DNA of 64,000 nt, from the NCBI GenBank assembly GCA_012295275.1, contig CM022669.1, positions 9,807,489 through 9,871,488 of the forward strand, read 5' to 3'. Every line of letters starts with the position of its first letter. Position 1 is the first letter of the stretch. The notes beneath the pieces are model-generated. The model had not been told where the DNA came from. It saw only the letters and a program-made list of their open reading frames with translations, and did no database searches. The translations under genes were made by a program, and so were the position numbers. Below, one piece after another: positions 1 through 13,100 of this stretch. The stretch is from Chrysomallon squamiferum. Lineage: Eukaryota; Mollusca; Gastropoda; Neomphalida; Peltospiridae.

Positions 1-613
1 TTGTTTATAATACGATAAATCTGCTTGACTTTCTTTTTAAATTTTTTTTTTTTTAAATTGTATTAAATCAACATTTAATGAACAAATGAATAATTTAAGA
101 AAACTATGATGATGTGGATGGTGATTGTAATAATAAACAACATTTAAATAAAGCACTGAATACAAGAATAAAACAAATTACGAGTTTCTTAATTTTTTTA
201 TTATTATTTTTAAATTTTGTTTGTTTTATTATAAATGGTTTGTTTTTACATAAATTAGAATTCAGTTGTTTGTTTGTTTGTTTTTTTTGTTTGTTTATTT
301 GTTTATTGGTGTGCCTTTTTTCCCTCGTTTGATAATGTGTGGGAATAAAAAAAAAAAAAAAAAACAAAAAAAAACAAACAAAAACAAAAAACAACAACAA
401 CATAAAAGGAATAATGCTTAAGGTTAGAGACAGAGAGAGAGAGAGGAGATAAATAGACAGATAGACAGACAATTACTCACAAACAGAGAGAGAATCAGAC
501 TGTGGATTGATATTATTCCTAAGCAATAACAATAATATAGGAGAAAAAAAAATTTAATACAAAAAGAAATGTTTAGATGTATGAAAATATTTGTCTATAA
601 CTAATGGTGATAA

Positions 614-663
<50 letters not shown>

Positions 664-685
664 GCAGAACTTATTAGCTGAGCTA
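1..685. other. Intergenic, AT-rich, no gene seen
   Basis: Poly-A/T tracts, short GA/CAGA repeats near 430-490 and an (AAT)n array at about 615-660. The open frames here only translate these repeats. It lies just 3' of the broken GPCR and could hold its 3' UTR, but no polyadenylation site could be assigned. Confidence 0.6.
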
Positions 686-1580
686 TTAACAGCATCGTTT
701 TCCCCTGAAGGCGTTTCTGATATCTCTGCAGAAAAGCCAACAAAGCGGCAACATCAGTGACTTCACAAACAGAAGCCAAAAACTGAAGACGCGAATCCAG
801 TTAAGGGCAGAGCACTCTGAAGTAGAATGACACGTGATCTTATTGGCCGTTGCTAGCAACAGGAAAAATGGCGTGTAGAACAAAATGGTGGCAAAACTGG
901 CCAGCACAATATCGACAGGCGCGCGAATCCGCTCTCCGGACATGTCTAAGCCGGTCGTGCGTTTTTTAACGAAATATAACGCCACCGCCGCTATCAGCGA
1001 AACCATGATTAACACACTGCCTGAGGAACAAAACAGATTAAGATGAAAATTAACGCCAAGGGCCCGTCGTCCAGGGTCCTGATACAAGGATCTCTGATGT
1101 ACGCTAGACTGGGCACCGTCGCCAGGATAAACATAGGAATTATAACAGACAAGGAAACAATCCACGGAAAGAGCGCCAAAAGGCCGTCATGACGTACTTT
1201 GACGTTCCGCCTGAATACATGAAACATGCTATGTTGAAAATGTAATCCATATTTATTACAAACAGCGCTAAACTTGTCACTGATGGAATCAGGGACATCA
1301 GAGAAAGGCCCAGTGTGTTTAGCACCATGCACGGATGAATCCATTTCTGTCTGTAAGTAATATCTGCGTACAGGGCGCAAACGAACACACCCATGAGGAG
1401 ATCTCCGAGTGCCAGGTTGGCGACGAGAAAATGCTTCGTAGATTTCCGTAATTTTGCCGAACTGGTGATGACAAGTATGATTAGAAGATTGTTGAATAAG
1501 ATGAGGGCGCCGAACACGATGTAGAGGACGAAGTCGATGTCGTTGTTGGGTTGTGAATTGATTCCTGGAGTGAAAGACAT
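686..1580 (-). pseudogene. Rhodopsin-like (class A) GPCR broken by two frameshifts
   Basis: Seven-helix receptor of the plasma membrane, ligand unknown. The start ATG (1578-1580, MSFTPGIN...) follows an acceptor-like tttcag at about 1586, so a 5' UTR intron is plausible. Helix 1 (..LILFNNLLIILVI), helix 2 with the LAxxD core (VANLALGDLLMG), a helix 3 cysteine (HPCMVL) and its ECL2 partner (RDPCIRTL) are visible. Helix 6 (FYTPFFLL) keeps its proline. Helix 7 ends LMLPLCWLFCRDIRNAFR, where NPxxY would normally be, followed by a helix-8-like tail. The frame changes once at the start of helix 4 (about 1168-1190) and once in helix 5 (about 1030-1050). The 895-nt span is 3n+1, as expected for two single-base deletions. 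The DRY site at the end of helix 3 reads MDYI, so its arginine is missing. It could be a true pseudogene or an active gene with assembly indels. The subfamily is not assigned. Confidence 0.72.
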
Positions 1581-1585
1581 TGTTT

Positions 1586-2495
1586 CTGAAAAATAAACAA
1601 AATAAAACATACAAATAAATAAATAAATAAATAAAATAATAAAATAATCAGAAATTAATGTTATTTGAAGTATACCTAGTGTGGTGCCAACAAAGAGCAG
1701 TTTAATTTTATTCAAATAAGAGACAAATATTTGCTGATAAAAAAAAGTATAGCAATAATGACGTTAAGAAACGCTGTTCAGTCCTATGTGCTCATTGGAA
1801 TTATTCCCGTTCCACAAAAGTTTATCAGCGGCGATAATATATGCTTTTCTATGTCTTTTGTTGCTGTCTGATTAAAAACAGCCTTACAGCTATTGCTGTA
1901 AATCTCTAAACCTTTCTTATTTTAATGCTTTGAGATATTATTAAATAAACATTCCGTAAGATAAGTTAATATTTAATTTCACTACCACTGCTAAATTGGT
2001 CAAGTGAAGTTTAAAAAAAAAAAAAAAAAAGAAGTTTCAAATGTAAAGCTCAAACAACAGAAATCGCATTGAAACCCACACCGAGAGACAGGGTCGTTAA
2101 TATCGACTATCAAAGTTTCTACGAATTACGGTCTTAAAGGAATGTACATTAGAAATCCACAGTCATTTCTTTATCGCTTACTCCTCCTATACATAGACAA
2201 GGATCTTCCGCACAAGATAATTAGAACTAGTTCGCGATGCACGTTCTTGTGACTCGCTGAATATGATAACGACTAACAACGTGCATGTGTTTCATATCCT
2301 TTATCGCCAGAGGGGCACACAACGATAAAATTCCTGCAGACGTAGTCAGAACGCGCGGGGTGTGTGGCGGGGAAAAATCAATCTCGTGGTTCAGCGAAGC
2401 GGAATGACAGAACAGGTGGGTCTTAGTTCCAATCAAACTAAAGCGGGCAGAGGTTTCATTCATCGGTGTCAAAAGTTAACTAGCAGGTGAAGAAT

Positions 2496-2533
<38 letters not shown>

Positions 2534-2664
2534 GTTAGCACCTGTTGAATATATTAATGATCTATCTATTTATAAATTTATGTATATATAACTGTATATA
2601 GGGTTTATTTATTTTACATTATTATAAAGAAATTGCAAAGTCTATATTTGATAGCTCTATTTGA

Positions 2665-2669
<5 letters not shown>
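1586..2669. other. Upstream of GPCR; GC-richer unexplained patch
   Basis: The stretch 2040-2480 is less AT-rich than its surroundings and has several CpGs. It could be the promoter or a noncoding first exon of the minus-strand GPCR. The 81-aa minus-strand frame at 2227-2472 resembles nothing I know. Confidence 0.3.

Positions 2670-2740
<71 letters not shown>
2670..2740. repeat. (TC)n microsatellite
   Basis: About 71 bp of uninterrupted TC dinucleotides. Confidence 0.97.
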
Positions 2741-2743
<3 letters not shown>

Positions 2744-3575
2744 ACTTTATTCTGTTTAAATATTTTTCGACCATGTTAATGAAACTGAAGACTATTTACA
2801 TTGCAGACGATGTCACCTGATGAGCCTGGCAGCCACATACATAAATTATTGACTGGTAAACATGCCTGCACATAATATATATATATATATATACAGACCT
2901 AAATCGTGATGACATATTTTAACTTGTTAAGTGTAGACGTTTATTTCATATTTTCAGTTATTTATTTATTCTCTGGTCTTAACCCTTTCCATGTAATGAA
3001 GACGTAACATTTTGCAATAACAGCTTTTCCAGTAGCGCCGTACAAAACATACAGTGCGATATTATGACCTACTCAACATCAATATTTATAATCATGTTCT
3101 GTTTTTCTCATTTGTGGTCCGTTCTCTTCTGTTAGCTATCATGTACTGTTTAGATATACCGCTGTGAAGTTTACATAATATGTGAAAGGTTGTAGGTTCA
3201 AATCACAAATCAGAGGGGGTTTAGTCATTTTTTTTTTTTTTTTTTTTCGTTGTTGTTTTTGCTCTTGCTTTCTCTCGTTTTTTTTTCTAGTTCTTTCTTT
3301 TTGTTGTTTTTTTTCTTTTTTTTTTTTTTTCTTGTTATTTTCTTTAATTCTTTTCTTTTTCTTTTGCCCAAATAATCTAAAAATCTCTTCACAGTATTAT
3401 TTCGATCGCGGATCCAGAATAGTTTTTCAAAGGTGGTCTCGTAATGTATACCCGAAGAATACAACCTAAATTATGGTACTGATAAAACGCTATCTTTACA
3501 TGTGCACTGTTGTTTTATTATTTTATATATATATATATATATATATATTTTTTATTATTTTATTATTTTACCTTA

Positions 3576-3606
<31 letters not shown>

Positions 3607-3749
3607 TATTAACATATATGTTAAAATAATAATAATAAATAATAATAATAATAATAAAATAATAAAAAAAAAAAAAAAAAAAAAAATTGTTAATGGAATA
3701 AAGTGTAAATATTACAACGTATATCTGTAGATTGTCATTTAATACTAAA
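2741..3749. other. Intergenic: (TA)n, poly-T and (ATT)n tracts
   Basis: Contains (AT)n at about 2874-2893 and 3524-3548, long T-rich runs at 3230-3365, (ATT)n at about 3580-3608 and an A-run at 3664-3686. A B-box-like GGTTCAAATC at about 3194 has no accompanying A-box. No gene seen. Confidence 0.6.
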
Positions 3750-4148
3750 ACGAGGCTGCACGTCTTTGGTAAGTACGTTTAAATTATTGTTGTGAAACAT
3801 GGAGTTTCCATCCTTCTCAAGACGTTGAAAAGATTCACATGAAATTCTGCAAAAGAATTTTAAGTGTTATCAAAAGCGCTGCAGATGTTGTAATTTCAGC
3901 TGAACTTGGTAGAACTCCGTTATATCGTGTTAAAAAAAAAAAAATAATAAATAAAATAAGAGAAATTAAATAATGGTTAAATCTTTTAGAACAAGGTATT
4001 GTATTTTAAAACCACTTTATGAACATATGTCAGAATGGTTGCATTTGGCTTTGCCTGGTTAAACAATTACTGAGAGGTTTGCACAGTCAGCATGTAAATA
4101 ACTTAGAACTGTTTTTAAAAAATGTGAAAATGGATCTAAAGGGTACTT

Positions 4149-4182
<34 letters not shown>

Positions 4183-4530
4183 ATAATTGACATTTATTCT
4201 AAATGTAATATAAGACTCTGTTTGGAGGACTATTAAAGAATATATTTGCCAGACTCTTTTAGTATTCTTATTACTAGATTTCGAGTTTCTGTCAACTGCT
4301 GGTTGAAAAAGGCAAATATCCTAATACTGAAAGATAAGTAAAATGTGTAATATGAATGTTGTTAATATCATTTTTTTTTAAACGTCCTTTGTACACGAAT
4401 TTTACTATTGTTATAATATTTTAAAATATTACTGGTACAAACCATCTGTATTTAACTCGTGTACCGTTTGTACAGATGAAAACAGAAAATAATTGTATGA
4501 TATTGGTGAATATCTTATCTTAAAAATTCG
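3750..4530 (+). mobile_element. Non-LTR retrotransposon (LINE) ORF2 C-terminal relic
   Basis: Positions 3791-3931 read openly and include WSFHPSQDVEKIHMKFCKRI and AELGRTPLYRV. This is the pattern (ExWGFH..DVEKVHLKFCK..L.V....N..V..ELGR.PL) typical of the region after the reverse transcriptase in many animal LINE ORF2 proteins. Further matches to the same C-terminal region occur downstream between stops and frame changes: a WLCLVKQ segment near 4050, ITRFRVSVNCWLKKANIL near 4270-4330, and a cysteine pair SCTVCTDENR near 4460-4490. Long A-runs interrupt it at about 3932 and 4152-4180. It is a dead 3' fragment; the clade (RTE, CR1 or Jockey type) is not resolved. Confidence 0.65.
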
Positions 4531-5080
4531 CTCTTAGTGTATGTGATTGTCCATCCTCCATTTTTTGCACCTGTTTATGCTTTTTTTTTTTTTTTTATAT
4601 GAACTGTAAGCCAATGAGCCGAACAGGTTTACGCTAATACTCAACATAATACAAATCTGTATAATATTATATGAAACGTCTTTAATATTGTTAATGTTAC
4701 TGGGTTATACACATTCCTGTTTGATGTGGTTAGCTGTTAAGTTGCACTGATCTGCAGCCTGTTGCAGGTGTTAAAGGATATCATGTTTAAACTTCTAGAA
4801 AACGGTGTTAATTGACTGACAGATCAACACATCTGTGATTCACTGGCAAAGTGATGAATAAAACAGCCGAGACATTTCACATCTGGTTTAAATGGAATCG
4901 GAACCCTTCGGCATTTTTCGGAGTCATACCGTGACGTTTGTTATATGGGCCGGTTGTCGCAAAGTGTGAAAAAAAAAAAAAAAAAAAAGATGAGAAAGAA
5001 AAAAGAACTCTTTTGTTTGTGATGGAACATTTTTTTTTTTTTTTTTTTTGAGGAAAACAAGAGCACAATTCCCACCAATA

Positions 5081-5107
5081 TCTCTTCTCTTCTCTCTCTC
5101 TCTCTCT

Positions 5108-5192
<85 letters not shown>
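5081..5192. repeat. (CT)n microsatellite
   Basis: CT-rich lead-in followed by nearly pure CT dinucleotides. The Leu-Ser and Arg-Glu frames across it are artefacts. Confidence 0.97.
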
Positions 5193-5197
<5 letters not shown>

Positions 5198-5247
5198 TGT
5201 GTGATACATCTGTGTTTTTATGTGTTCATGTATGTGTGATTCGGTTT

Positions 5248-5278
<31 letters not shown>

Positions 5279-5658
5279 GTGAATATTCCTACTGTAATAA
5301 AAGCCAGGAAGGATACAATTCATTAATATTATTAAACTCTTTGGACTAATACTAATAGCCATTATTCAGTCTTGTGAACTCCGGAAGTTATAACTCTTAT
5401 TGGCACCATAACAAGTACATGTAATTGGTCTGTATTTCCTCTTTAATCTGCTGCGACAGTGCTAACAAAAATAAGAGTATACAGTTTTCTGGGACAGCTT
5501 AATATTTGTAAATCCACTCGATTTAAACAAACTCGAAGTTCAGATATATAGAACAGATATAATTCCGTGGCTGGGGGAAATTTAAAATATAATGGTTCTT
5601 TTATAAAATATATACATACATAAGTTTATGTTGAAGTTCGCAGAGTTAGACATGAAAA

Positions 5659-5660
<2 letters not shown>

Positions 5661-5696
<36 letters not shown>

Positions 5697-5712
5697 AGAG
5701 AGAGAGAGAGAG
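5661..5712. repeat. (GT)n then (AG)n compound microsatellite
   Basis: GT dinucleotides to about 5694, a tttag break, then AG dinucleotides. Confidence 0.95.
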
Positions 5713-5960
5713 AACCTGTGTCAGCCTGTGGATATGTAAAGGGATGGGTGAGTTAAGAAGACTATTTAGATATTTTCTTTATCTTAAATAGCCATAATTA
5801 ACTTTAACTGTCAGTACCATTTTCATTTAATTCTCCACTCCCTGTAACAGTTTTTTGTACCCAGAGGAGGACAGAATGTAGAGGCACACTAATGTAAATA
5901 GAGACACACACACACACAGATATGCGGCAAAAAAGACGGAAATTTATTTGCTAAACATAT

Positions 5961-6070
<110 letters not shown>

Positions 6071-8176
6071 ATGCCTTTGGTAATCTAAGTTTTCTTATGT
6101 TGAAGTTTGCAGAGTTAGACATGAAATTTAAAAGCAATATTCAAAAGTTCGGTGAAAAACATAATAAATATAAATATTATTAATAAACTTCATAAACAAC
6201 ACTAAAAGAATAGAACAGATACTCTTCCATGTATACTGAACATTTACAAATTATGATATTAAAAATATAAAATTCATTTTCACTTACCTTGTATTTTGAT
6301 ATTTCAAGCAGACGATAATAATATTATTTGCAGAAATTCAGTAACGCATAACCTCGTTTTTTTTTTCTTTAACAAATTATAAAGCGTCAAGATTTTGAAT
6401 TTTTTTTTTTTTTTTTGAATAGAATCGGTGGAATATATCCTTTCAACAGCCAAGCTAACACGAGATAATTTCTGATAAATTATGAGCTAGGTCTTTGAAC
6501 GATTCCATGGTTCTACGGATGCAGACGGCATTAGTAAAGGGAAGAAACTGGAATGCCTGCTTTCAAGTCACCAGAGCTTAGCATATCTAATCTCAAACAG
6601 TTTTCTTAGACTTGCTCAAGTCCTTGGCGACCGGCGTGTCTAGCATCTGGCTTGGCCGCTTGTTAAAGCAATACTCCGCACTGTGTTTATATGAGGGAGA
6701 CGAATTGAGAATCAGAACCAGAGGGTGTTCCTGGAGGGGGAGGAGAGAGAACCAGAGGGTGCGTGTCAACTGGAGGATGAAAAAAGAAACCCTGATGGGA
6801 CATTTTAAGGCATTTATTTGCATTTTCAATGAGGACGTCAGGGAAGATATAAATAAAAATGACATCTGAAACGGTTACTGTTTACGTCTTTCGCTGTAAC
6901 CTGTCTGAGGTCGTAGTCACAATATTAAACGTTTATTTTCAGAGTAGTTTAGGTTCCATGATCACTGACGGTGAGGAATTCAATACGATACTTCAAACCT
7001 ACAAACACACACACACTCTCAGACCAGAAACTGAGGAATTAAAAACAACTAGTGATATGGGTTGCCTTTTGTAGTTCAAAGACGTGAATATCAGATTTCA
7101 AACATGTGAAAAAAAAAAAAAAAAAAAAAAAAAAGGAAATGAAAATAATATGAAATGGAGAATGTTAACTCGCTTTTTAGAACACTGGTCGGGTTAAATA
7201 AATAACCGTTTGTTCTATGGTCAATTTTGAAATTGGAAATCTATTCCACGTTAGCTTCCGTTTTCTTTATTATTTGACTGTTTCTTATTTTTTTCTCAGA
7301 TCATTGTTCTAAGTTATGTTTTGTTCAATGAAATTATGCCGCGTCAAACAGCCTGGCGGAAATTCAGATTATTTTTATTTATTTAATAATTTTTACGATG
7401 TATGGGTGTCTGGCATTATTAGTATAATATGACGAAATGAAAAAGTAGATGCTACTAAATTTTTATAAAAGTAGACGTTCAGCTATAATTTAATATGTAC
7501 GTATACACACACACAAACACACACACACACACATATATTTTTTTTTTTAAAGACGTTGGGAAAACGAAGTATGCTCGTTCCTTTATTCAGTCTCATTAAA
7601 AAGAAAAATAATTGTGAGATAAAAGATATTTTATCTACAAGTTTTTCCTTCTTTTTTTTTTTTAAAAAGCTGAAATATGGAATTTCGAGTTTTAAATTTC
7701 TTTTTACGAAGTGACATCAGAAATGGGAAAATGGCAAACTTCGTTATTTACTGGCATTTATTGTCGCCATACATTATGTAGTAGCACACATTATTAATGT
7801 CAGCACTTTAAAATTAAATTAACAAGAAAAGAAATCATAAAAATACAATAAATCTACTATTATCATTATTTATTTATTTTATTTTATTATTTTATTTTAT
7901 TTTTAAAAATAAATAAAAATAAAAAAGACCAACACAATCTTTTATTTTATTTTTATTATTGCATTTTTGCCGCCCAAACATTATATACATACATACATAC
8001 CAAATAGCTTGAAATACTGATTTCTACACACAGGAATAAGCAATAATTTTCTAATTAACTGTAAACATTTCCTAATGAGTCATGGTTTCTGAAACACTAG
8101 CATTTCTGCTGAATTGTCAATACTGTTAGAAATTACTGTGTGGTTTGATTTTTATTTTTTATTTTCCAACCACAGC

Positions 8177-8221
<45 letters not shown>

Positions 8222-8252
8222 TAATTATTATTATTATTATTATTATTATTAT
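8177..8252. repeat. (AAT)n / (ATT)n facing arrays
   Basis: AAT triplets to about 8220 followed after a short break by ATT triplets, forming an inverted-repeat microsatellite able to fold on itself. Confidence 0.9.
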
Positions 8253-8325
8253 AATTATATAATTTAAGAAAAAAAGAAGTCAAACGCAACATGAAATTCC
8301 TGTTCACTAGTCTTATCGTTGCTCG

Positions 8326-8327
8326 AA

Positions 8328-8366
<39 letters not shown>
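8326..8366. repeat. (AAAT)n microsatellite
   Basis: Tandem AAATA-phase tetranucleotides followed by AAT triplets. Confidence 0.9.
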
Positions 8367-8378
<12 letters not shown>

Positions 8379-8937
8379 TAAAGAATAAAATAAGAAAAAA
8401 TATTCTGAGTTATTTTCTAAGATAATAATCCACAAATTTGCCCACCACCTTGCACCTACAACATCAGTTATTTCTAACCTGTGACTCATACAAATTATGA
8501 TTATTGCTAGAACACATACACACATGCATTTCTGACAACAACGCAATGTTACACATAACTGTTCGTAACGTAACAGTTAGCAGTGATTCACAACCAATCT
8601 TCATCAATTTACATAAATTACTCATGATTGGAAGCAACAATTAACAAAATAACAAAATAAATTAACAAAATTACGGTCCATTTTGGTCATTAAGTATTTA
8701 TCACAAATAAAAAATAAATAAAATAATAATAATAATAATAAAGACTTTTTTAACATGTAAAATCAACAACACTTTTAACAATGATATGATATACATCAGT
8801 GCAAAATATACAGTAAAATGTTCGAAAAAAAAGAAGGAAGAAACAACTACTTACTACAGACAAAAGAAAAATAATGAAAACTTTAATTTGTTGCGTAACC
8901 TGAGGGATATTTTGAGAAAAGATTGACTGAAAAAAGG

Positions 8938-8978
<41 letters not shown>

Positions 8979-9418
8979 GGAAAGATAATGTGTCAAAATG
9001 TTTAACTCCTTTCACTGCTTAATTAAAAATAGCTCTGAGAAAAATCAACTAAACTGTCAGTTTCTGGGAGTGTGTCCACTTGTCACAGAGTAACTAGAAT
9101 TTTTTTTTTTTGTTGTAAAACTGTGGGGTGAAGCTGCTTTCAGCAGTTAACAGTAATAAAATTTTAAGTTCAAGTATCCACTTATTGCAAGGAAAGAGTT
9201 AACAGTGTAGTATCTAGCAGTTCTGTATAAGGTGCTAAAAACTAAAAATATGTTCAAGTTACAGATACAATCTCTTGTTTTACAAGACAGTCGAATCTGT
9301 AACAGATATGATAAATACAGGATTTCTGTAATCATAACGGTATCTCCAAATGCTTGTGGTAAACAACAACATTCAAATGTTTTATTCTGTATATATACAT
9401 ATTTGTTTTTTCACACAT

Positions 9419-9421
<3 letters not shown>

Positions 9422-9464
<43 letters not shown>
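9422..9464. repeat. (AT)n microsatellite
   Basis: Uninterrupted AT dinucleotides. Confidence 0.95.
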
Positions 9465-9468
<4 letters not shown>

Positions 9469-10141
9469 TACAGAACTGGAAATATATTAATAATAAATAT
9501 AGCATGGAAAATACTGTTTAATCTTCTCCAATACCTTTTTTTTTTTTTTGGTGAGGTGGGTAGGGTGTGCATTATGATTTTATTTGCAAGGGTTTGTGTA
9601 ACAAATAAATCCTATATCGATGTATTAAAAATGTTGTACCATAAGATTATTCAATCTGAATTACTATTATCATTTTTTTCCTTAGTGTTTTTTTTTTTTT
9701 TTTTTTATTTGAGTTACTGGTCATTTTGGTGTCACATTTTCTAAATAAAGTTCAAAGCTGTATTGTAATAATCTATCTTTGTTTAATAGTGCTACATTAT
9801 TTTGAAAGATGAAGTGACAGATTTGTTTTAGAATTTAAAAATTAAAGCTAAATATTTTCTGTTGTGAAAAAAACACAAATAGTAACAATAATATATAAGT
9901 AAAAACAAATAAATAAATAATAATCAATAACAATAAAAATATAACAATATTAATAATGAAAATAAAATAATAGTGATACTAAATAAAATTAAATAAAATT
10001 AAAATCATGATCACAATTTAGTGGGGGAAAAAAAAAAAAAAAAAAAAAAAAAAAGAAGATAATTATAATAACATACACTTATTTCATATCTCTAACATTT
10101 TTGGAATCAAGTTATTTGGAATTCTGAGACAAATCTCTTCA

Positions 10142-13100
10142 CTATTTTTCCAGTGCTGCTTTTACGTCTTTCAGCAGCATTGTTCCTATCACCATTTTCT
10201 CACAGTTCACTGTTACTTTGGCTTCAGCATCGCCTGTTTTCTTCACTGCAATGAGAACCAGGACTGCCGATGCGACTGTCTTCGCAGCAAACCTAAGAAC
10301 TGAGTCATCTTGTGAAGAAATCTGCAGAACGTTAGCGACAGTATGGACGCACAGACACATGTCTTTTGTAGAACGTTTGTTCTCCGCTATGTTCACTTTT
10401 GATGTGTTCTCGTTCATACCTGATAACTTTCCTGTAACAAATATTTGTAGGTTATTATTATTTTTTTTTTAAATGATGATGATGATGATAATAATAATAA
10501 AGAATGAATGTAGAATGAATGAAAGACCACATAAATAAGAATAAATAAAAATAAATGTGCTTATTTTCTTCTTTAGAAAGACTAAAATGAATTAGAATAA
10601 TTAGAATATAACGTGCAGGAAAGATTATTTTAGAAAAAATCTTTTGGACAATGGTTTTATTTTCAGCAAGATTAAGATAACTAAAGTAATAATAATAACT
10701 TATGGAAGAAACAAAAAAAAAAAAAAAAAAAAAAAGAGAAAATGTAAGAGATCTAAAATTTTCTTTTAACTGAACATTTCTGTTGAGAAGAATTAGAAAT
10801 AAAACAGAAATCACATGTTTATATAAACATTTTTCTCTTTCTTTCACAAATGTTCACCTTCAAAGTATAATAACAAGATAAACAAACAAACAAACAAACA
10901 AACAAGTAAATAATAATAACTAAATATATAAAAAAATTATATATATATTAATATAAACACATACTACTACTAATACTGTTTCTACTACCATCTTTAACAA
11001 GAACAACAACAGCAATAACAATAACCATTAATAAATAAACAAACAAATAAACAAGCAAATAAACAAATACATAAATAAACAAAAATACAAAAAAAATATC
11101 ACTAAATGACTCGAGACTATAAATGTCTCAGTTCACAAACAAACTACTCACCCTGCTGATTTGTAAACTCTCCTTCGCTCATAGTGTGAGGTTGTAACAG
11201 TTCTCCTACAGGAGCTGTGATGCTCACACTAAACTTCTGCTCCTGTGTGTTCAGTTCAAACGTTGCTGGCTGCGTGGTGTCATTGTAGTTGATGCCCATC
11301 AGCACAGAGGTGGACGCACCGACAGCCAGGGTTGCTGTACATAAATAATGTGACTATATTATACTGTATTTAATAAACAAGTCTTGGGTAACTGGTTGGA
11401 ACAGGAAAGGTAAGAGTATATTTCAGTAAATTGGATAAATAAAAAAAAATAAAAAAGGGAATATAACCTATCACAACTATTTCTAAGTTTCTGATAAAAA
11501 TTAAAATAAAGATGGAAGTAACTGAATTAAAGTATGTTTTCTGTAACTTATAACAGTAAAACATGTATTTATATATTTCAATAAATTGGATTAATAATAA
11601 TAATAAAAAGGATGATAACCTATAATGACTATTTCTAAGTTTCTGATAAAAATTAAAAGATGGAAGTAACTGAATTAAAGTATGTTTTCTGTAACTTATA
11701 ACAGTAAAATATGTATTTATATATTTTTAAAATTAAAAATCAGTTTTTTATAACACAAGACAAAAGTTGGAAATTAACTAAATTCAAATGTGTTTTCCCC
11801 AATTTGTGACAATAAAACATGCATATATTTATTAAATAAATAATAATGATAAAAATGGACATACTAATTTCTGGAAAGTCTTGAATTTCCATTCCAGGCT
11901 GCAGTTTCTATAAAAAGGAAATAACAGAAACTTTTAATTAACTTGTTCTTTTCTTCTCCTCAATAGCAATATTAAAATAATAATAATAATAATAATAAAA
12001 TAAAAAAAATTAAAAATAAACATATACATTTTTAAATGATTATATTGACACAATTAGTGGGAAAGGTTAATATTACTAAATAACTGCAAGAAAAAAAAAC
12101 AGGAACAATCTCTCACCTTTTCTCCTATGGATATGGCCTGTAAAGGATTTTCTCCGAGATTTGTAAAAGTCAACTCGATGGAGACCATCTTAGGTGAGAA
12201 TATTGAAATTGTTCTTGTGAATTTGTAAAAAACATTCAAACCATTTCCCTTCATCTTACTCAGCAGCTCGTACGTTTTGGTTTTAACTGCCACAGGCTGT
12301 ATTGCCTGGAAAAAATGAACAAATGAATGAATGAATGAATGAAATGAATGAAATGAATAATGATAATAATAATAATTATTATTATTCTTATTTATATTAT
12401 TATCATTATAACACTAAAAACAACTGCTGCTACTACTATATTACTACTAACACTTCTACTATTATAATCACTACTTCTACAACTACTGCTACTACAACTA
12501 CTAGAATTAATAAATTAAAATAATTTGTGTTGTGTAATATAGATAAGAAATTATTTCTCACCAAGTTGCCTGCTGCCACCTGACTGAGGGCTGTGTCACT
12601 CTTGCTGCTGGTAAATGCCGTTGGCGTCAACATGTTGCCAGGGGTAACAGGAACACTCACACTTGTTGATATATCCACTTTAAACAAACATTAAAAAATA
12701 ATAGTAGTAGTAATTAAAACAAATTAAAATGAGTTTAAAACAAATGTATATTTTAAATTAAAAAACAAAAATAAACCAAATAATTTATTTATATATGCTG
12801 AGCTCTGTGAGTCTGTAACAATATTAGAAAGAAAAAAAAAAAAATTATAATATAATTATAAATGCAAAATACAAAACACAAAAAAAGGATTACTACTACA
12901 ATGTCATTTCAAATACTGAAAATGATTTGCATTCAGGATTTTTGAAAAAAAAAATAAACAAACCTACTGTATCAACCTAATTTATTATAACTCGTATATA
13001 AATGAATTCAAGATTAATTGAAAATACACCCTGATAGTGAACACCGAAAAAGTGTTTTCAATGACCAAGTCACCCACCATTCTTTGTACTTTTTTCTTTT

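Noticed and set aside
3181-3215. B-box-like GGTTCAAATC suggesting a tRNA or tRNA-derived SINE
   Set aside because: No A-box, no cloverleaf arms and no repeated copy seen in the window.
5048-5239. Leu-Ser and Arg-Glu repeat reading frames (also at 5889-6183, 45578-45895, 52457-52687 and 62314-62553)
   Set aside because: They translate (CT)n/(GA)n microsatellites; open in several frames with no other coding signal.
6593-6865. Overlapping plus and minus frames (about 85-90 aa) in a GC-richer patch
   Set aside because: Open in both strands, no family resemblance, no splice structure found.
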